DNA of 7,305 nucleotides. It comes from an uncultured Saprospiraceae bacterium. GTDB lineage: Bacteria; Bacteroidota; Bacteroidia; Chitinophagales; Saprospiraceae. The notes below the pieces were generated by a model that was not told where the DNA came from, made no database searches, and worked only from the letters and a program-made list of their open reading frames with translations. The position numbers and the translations under genes are program-made. Each line of letters begins with the position of its first letter. Positions within the stretch are counted from its first letter, which is position 1. The stretch covers positions 1-7,305 of the forward strand of contig CALHUZ010000458.1 in assembly GCA_938039305.1 (NCBI GenBank), in the 5' to 3' direction. Positions 4,268 through 7,305 of this stretch are shown here, piece after piece.

Positions 4268-6754
4268 ATGATTAAGAAGATAGTGATAGGTATTGTATTG
4301 GCAATAGTCTTATTAAGCTTTTACAATGATCGGGCAGCTAAGTATGTCGAGCTCTTGGAAGGCAGAATGAACTCTTATCCCAGTGAAAAGGTTTATATCC
4401 ATCACGACAAGCCCATATACGCTGCAGGCGATGATTTGTGGTTTAAAGTTTACTTAGTAGATGCAAGATCACATTTGCCTTCTGTTTTAAGTCGTTTAGT
4501 ATATGTAGACTTAGTTAACGATCAAGACAGTATCATCGCTCATCGTTCCATCAAGATTGATTCAAGTTTTAGCAGTGGAGATATATCCATCCCTTTTGAA
4601 GTAGAAGCTGGTGATTATTTGTTGCGCGGGTATACCAACTATATGAGAAACTATGATCCCGCTTTCTTTTTTAATAAACAGATTAGAATAATCGGAAGTG
4701 GCAATGAGCTAGATGATTTAAATGATGCCACAGAAGCTGATGACTCAAAGGTTGATCTCGATTTCTTTCCTGAAGGTGGGGATTTAACGACTGGTTTGAA
4801 AAGCAAAGTGGCATTCAAATGTGTCAATAGTAAAGGCTATGGTGTAGAAGTAGTAGGCAATATTGTTGACAATAATGGGGAACAAGTGGCTATTCTCAAG
4901 ACCCTACATAATGGAATGGGCTACTTTGAAATAACGCCAGGAGTCGACCTTGACTATTCTGCAGTCATTCAGGTGAATGGAGCTAACCAAAAATTTCAAT
5001 TGCCAAAGGTTCAAAAAGAGGGTTTTGCTTTACGCGTAAATGCTACGAACAAGGATTATTTTACGATAAAAGTTGATCATAAAGATGCTGCAAAGATTGA
5101 AGGGGCATTTATTATTGGACATATTCGAGGAGAGCCATTTATAGTTTTGCAAGATTTGGAAAGTGGAAAGTTGCTAAAACTTAGTAAAGGTGATTTGCCT
5201 GAAGGAGTGACGCATATTACCCTTTTTGATGCTAAGTCAAAACCGGTTGCTGAAAGGTTGATTTATATCGACAATGATAAAAGCGTTTTACATCTTCAGC
5301 CAAAATTAAATAAGTCAGATATTGCAATCAAAGAATATGTTGAGATTGATTTGAATATAGAAAAGGGTTTGTTGGATACTGTTGGATTAGCTAATCTATC
5401 AGTAGCAATAACCGATCGCAGTCTTTTGCCATCTAAAGATGCCTCAGATATATCTAACTATTTGTTGTTAGATTCTGAGTTAACCGGGTCAGTGGAGGAT
5501 GCACAGTTTTACTTTACGGATCGAAACAAGAAAAAGCGTTTTTTATTAGACTTAGTTATGATGACTAATGGGTGGAGAAGATTCAACTGGACAGATATAA
5601 TTGAAAATAAGGAGCCGTCACTTTCTTTTCCGCCAGAGTCGGGATTTGAAGTATCAGGTACTGTCACCAAAAGCAATAAACCAGATCAGACAGTAAGTGC
5701 TGATATTTTTATGACTGTCATGAACCAAGAGTTTATGATGAATCAGATGACTACGGAATCAGACGGTCGCTTTGTATTTAGTGAGTTGCCAATAGAAGGA
5801 TCTGTTCCTTTAGTCTTACAAGCGAATGAACATAATGCAAAAAAGAAAAGGAAGAATAAAGATGATGGGCCATCAGGTAAGAGAAATGTAGATATCATTT
5901 TGGATCCTCCATCATATCCTTCATATGACCATCTGCCATTACAAATAAATGGTTTGATTGATAGAATTGATAATTATGGGCAGTACGAAGATGTGCTTCA
6001 AAGTAAATTAGAATTGAACAAAATGTTGTCAGGAGAACTGTCAGTGGATTTGTCAGAGGTGACGGTAAAAGGAAAAAGAATATCTGCAGAAAAGAAATTG
6101 GATAGACCTGGACAGCTTTACTCTGAACCGAGCAATCGACTTATTTTGGATTCTTTGCCGGGAATAATTCCTTCGCAGACAGTTTTTGATATAATAAGAA
6201 CTCGAGTTCCAGGCGTTGAGATTTTAGGAACACCTGGGATTGATGCAGAATTTAGAATAAGAGGAATAAAATCAATCAATCTTTCATCGACGGCTATGGT
6301 GATGGTGGACGGTATGCAAACAAATGCGATCTATCTAAATACCCTAATTGCAGATCAGATTGAATATATAGATGTTATCAAAGGGCTCAGTAGGACGGCT
6401 GTCTTCGGCGAAGCAGGGTCAAGTGGTGTTGTTGCTATTTATACAAAGCTTGCGAGCGGCGTTCCGAGAAAACTAAATGAGTCTGTAAATGGAATTCTAA
6501 ATTCAACTTTTGAAGGGTACTATTTAGCCAGAGAATTCTATATGCCGAATTATGAAATATCTCCGAGTAATCAAGGCCTTCCCGATATACGCCCTACTCT
6601 TTATTGGAATCCTAATGTTGATATTGATCAAAACGGTAAAGCGACACTCGGGTTATTCACTGCTCAAAAATCATCGACCTACAGTATAGATATTCAAGGG
6701 ATGACAAGAAACGGAGTTCCAGTTGTAGGTAGCTTAGATTTTGAAGTGAGATAA
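4268..6754 (+). CDS. MG2- and TonB-plug-domain envelope protein without a beta-barrel
   Basis: An 828-residue envelope protein of a type common in Bacteroidota and usually annotated 'TonB-dependent receptor plug domain-containing'. I start it at ATG 4268 (MIKKIVIGIV...), because this gives a clean signal sequence or anchor (residues 1-17); a TTG nine bases earlier is in frame. Residues about 40-145 are a macroglobulin MG2-like beta-sandwich (EKVYIHHDKPIYAAGDDLWF; GDYLLRGYTNYMRN). The middle part has further sandwich repeats (DFFPEGGDL at 165-173). Residues about 460-520 look like a carboxypeptidase-regulatory/CNA-B fold (VSGTVTK...SDGRFVFSELP). A lysine-rich linker follows (525-530). LSEVTVKGKRI (595-605) leads into a plug domain, about 610-728 (RTRVPGV, FRIRGI, VMVDG, IEYIDVIKG, AVFGEAGSSGVVAIYT). 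The C-terminus has EFYMPNY...RPTLYWNP and ends in a small beta domain. The roughly 500-residue barrel of a true receptor is absent. Transport or structural role is unknown. Confidence 0.88.
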   Translation: MIKKIVIGIVLAIVLLSFYNDRAAKYVELLEGRMNSYPSEKVYIHHDKPIYAAGDDLWFKVYLVDARSHLPSVLSRLVYVDLVNDQDSIIAHRSIKIDSSFSSGDISIPFEVEAGDYLLRGYTNYMRNYDPAFFFNKQIRIIGSGNELDDLNDATEADDSKVDLDFFPEGGDLTTGLKSKVAFKCVNSKGYGVEVVGNIVDNNGEQVAILKTLHNGMGYFEITPGVDLDYSAVIQVNGANQKFQLPKVQKEGFALRVNATNKDYFTIKVDHKDAAKIEGAFIIGHIRGEPFIVLQDLESGKLLKLSKGDLPEGVTHITLFDAKSKPVAERLIYIDNDKSVLHLQPKLNKSDIAIKEYVEIDLNIEKGLLDTVGLANLSVAITDRSLLPSKDASDISNYLLLDSELTGSVEDAQFYFTDRNKKKRFLLDLVMMTNGWRRFNWTDIIENKEPSLSFPPESGFEVSGTVTKSNKPDQTVSADIFMTVMNQEFMMNQMTTESDGRFVFSELPIEGSVPLVLQANEHNAKKKRKNKDDGPSGKRNVDIILDPPSYPSYDHLPLQINGLIDRIDNYGQYEDVLQSKLELNKMLSGELSVDLSEVTVKGKRISAEKKLDRPGQLYSEPSNRLILDSLPGIIPSQTVFDIIRTRVPGVEILGTPGIDAEFRIRGIKSINLSSTAMVMVDGMQTNAIYLNTLIADQIEYIDVIKGLSRTAVFGEAGSSGVVAIYTKLASGVPRKLNESVNGILNSTFEGYYLAREFYMPNYEISPSNQGLPDIRPTLYWNPNVDIDQNGKATLGLFTAQKSSTYSIDIQGMTRNGVPVVGSLDFEVR

Positions 6755-6755
6755 A

Positions 6756-6783
6756 ACTGTCGTGGCAGTATTAGGGATTTTTT
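6756..6783. terminator. Weak, possibly bidirectional terminator between convergent genes
   Basis: ACTGT (6756-6760) and GCAGT (6765-6769) form a five-pair stem, including one G-T pair, around CGTG. On the plus strand a six-T run follows after eight bases (6778-6783). On the minus strand the stem is followed by TTTT directly. The place between two converging genes fits, but the stem is short. Confidence 0.35.
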
Positions 6784-6830
6784 CTTAGATGATGTTCTGT
6801 AAATGGCGTTAAGTGAAAGTGGGATGATGT

Positions 6831-7305
6831 TTAGTTACAATCACTTATGAATACTTCGAAAACGGCGGAAGATTCAACAGTGAATTCTTCATAAAGTGTT
6901 ATGCTCTGACCTCCTGTAAAAATCACATGGCTCGATGGAGGTACAGTTCCAGATCCAGATAGTACAGCTCTTGCACTATGCACACCATTTACGATAGGAT
7001 TATCTCTAATCATCGCAGTTGTATTACAATCAAAGTTAGGTTCTATGTTTAGATTGACGTCGTTGATGTCGAAAAAGACATTGTCGGAACATTTTACTTT
7101 TATTCTTCCTACGCTAGAACTGACATTTGGTATGGTTACTGTAGCCATGCCGTTATTAGCAATGCCATTTGCAATTACATATGGAAATGACATCCCTTCG
7201 TCAATTGAAAGAAGCACATCTACATTCGAGCAATTCACTCCATTAGCATCGGTGCCTGCTACATCCCATGTTATGGTAGTGTTTCCAGAAAGAGTTGTTG
7301 GGTTA
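6831..7305 (-). CDS. Secreted modular protein, C-terminal part (5' truncated by window edge)
   Basis: The frame is open to the right edge, so only the last 157 residues are seen; the GTG at 7236-7238 lies inside the domain and is not a real start. Residues 1-88 form a beta-sandwich module (TITWDVAGTDANGVNC, NVDVLLS, SVGRIKVKCSDNVFFDIND) of the kind found repeated behind the catalytic domains of secreted Bacteroidota metalloproteases and subtilases. After a short linker, residues about 107-157 (ARAVLSGSGTV...VIFTGGQSITL...FEVFISDCN) match the short C-terminal '3-coathanger stack' (GCX_COOH) domain, a putative sorting signal that ends in Cys plus one residue; here the end is Cys-Asn. The protein is thus probably exported, perhaps to the cell surface. 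Its catalytic identity is outside the window. It converges on the plug-protein gene with a 76-base gap. Confidence 0.82.
   Translation of the reverse strand, partial: NPTTLSGNTTITWDVAGTDANGVNCSNVDVLLSIDEGMSFPYVIANGIANNGMATVTIPNVSSSVGRIKVKCSDNVFFDINDVNLNIEPNFDCNTTAMIRDNPIVNGVHSARAVLSGSGTVPPSSHVIFTGGQSITLYEEFTVESSAVFEVFISDCN

Noticed and set aside
7236..7238. GTG as start of the minus-strand gene at the right edge
   Set aside because: It falls in the middle of a conserved beta-sandwich module whose first strand (TITWDVAGTD) is encoded further right in the same open frame.

Overview
The window looks like a stretch of an ordinary Bacteroidota chromosome, probably from a Saprospiria/Flavobacteriia-like marine or freshwater lineage. 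The clues are: promoters of the Bacteroidota type (TTG, 20 bases, then TAnnTTTG-like) instead of the sigma-70 pattern; AT-rich spacers without clear Shine-Dalgarno sequences; a barrel-less 'TonB plug' protein with an N-terminal macroglobulin-like domain; and, at the right edge, the C-terminus of a secreted modular protein of a kind that is common in this phylum. The exact genus cannot be read from the sequence.

Layout, left to right. (1) 1-1044 (+): 5'-truncated OppC/DppC-type permease of a peptide-class ABC importer, carrying an extra two-helix insertion inside its core domain. (2) 1045-1362: a 318-base spacer with a long-range inverted repeat, a TGTGA-N7-TCACA palindrome, a perfect 17-base palindrome and a promoter. 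(3) 1363-1635 (+): HU-family nucleoid protein, followed by a strong intrinsic terminator at 1657-1691. (4) 1742-2902 (+): PLP-dependent cystathionine gamma-synthase/gamma-lyase. (5) 2934-3213: promoter, tRNA-Leu(GAG), its terminator, a repeat-like stretch and a second terminator-like hairpin similar to the first. (6) 3279-4100 (+): lipoprotein of the plant/Xanthomonas-type (beta-propeller) glutaminyl-peptide cyclotransferase family. (7) 4268-6754 (+): 828-residue MG2/plug-domain envelope protein with its own promoter. (8) 6831-7305 (-): C-terminal 157 residues of a secreted protein that enters from the right and converges on gene 7.

The genes do not form an obvious operon or pathway. Most spacers contain a promoter, a terminator or both, so the window is best read as independently transcribed housekeeping genes (nucleoid protein, sulfur amino-acid enzyme, tRNA) beside envelope and secretion genes (peptide-type permease, glutaminyl cyclase, plug protein, secreted modular protein). 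I see no transposase, phage gene, CRISPR array, toxin-antitoxin pair or defence system, and I do not claim a new system here. The points most worth following up are the two-helix insertion in the permease, the plug protein that lacks a barrel, the duplicated terminator around a repeat-like element after the tRNA, and the palindromes in front of the HU gene.
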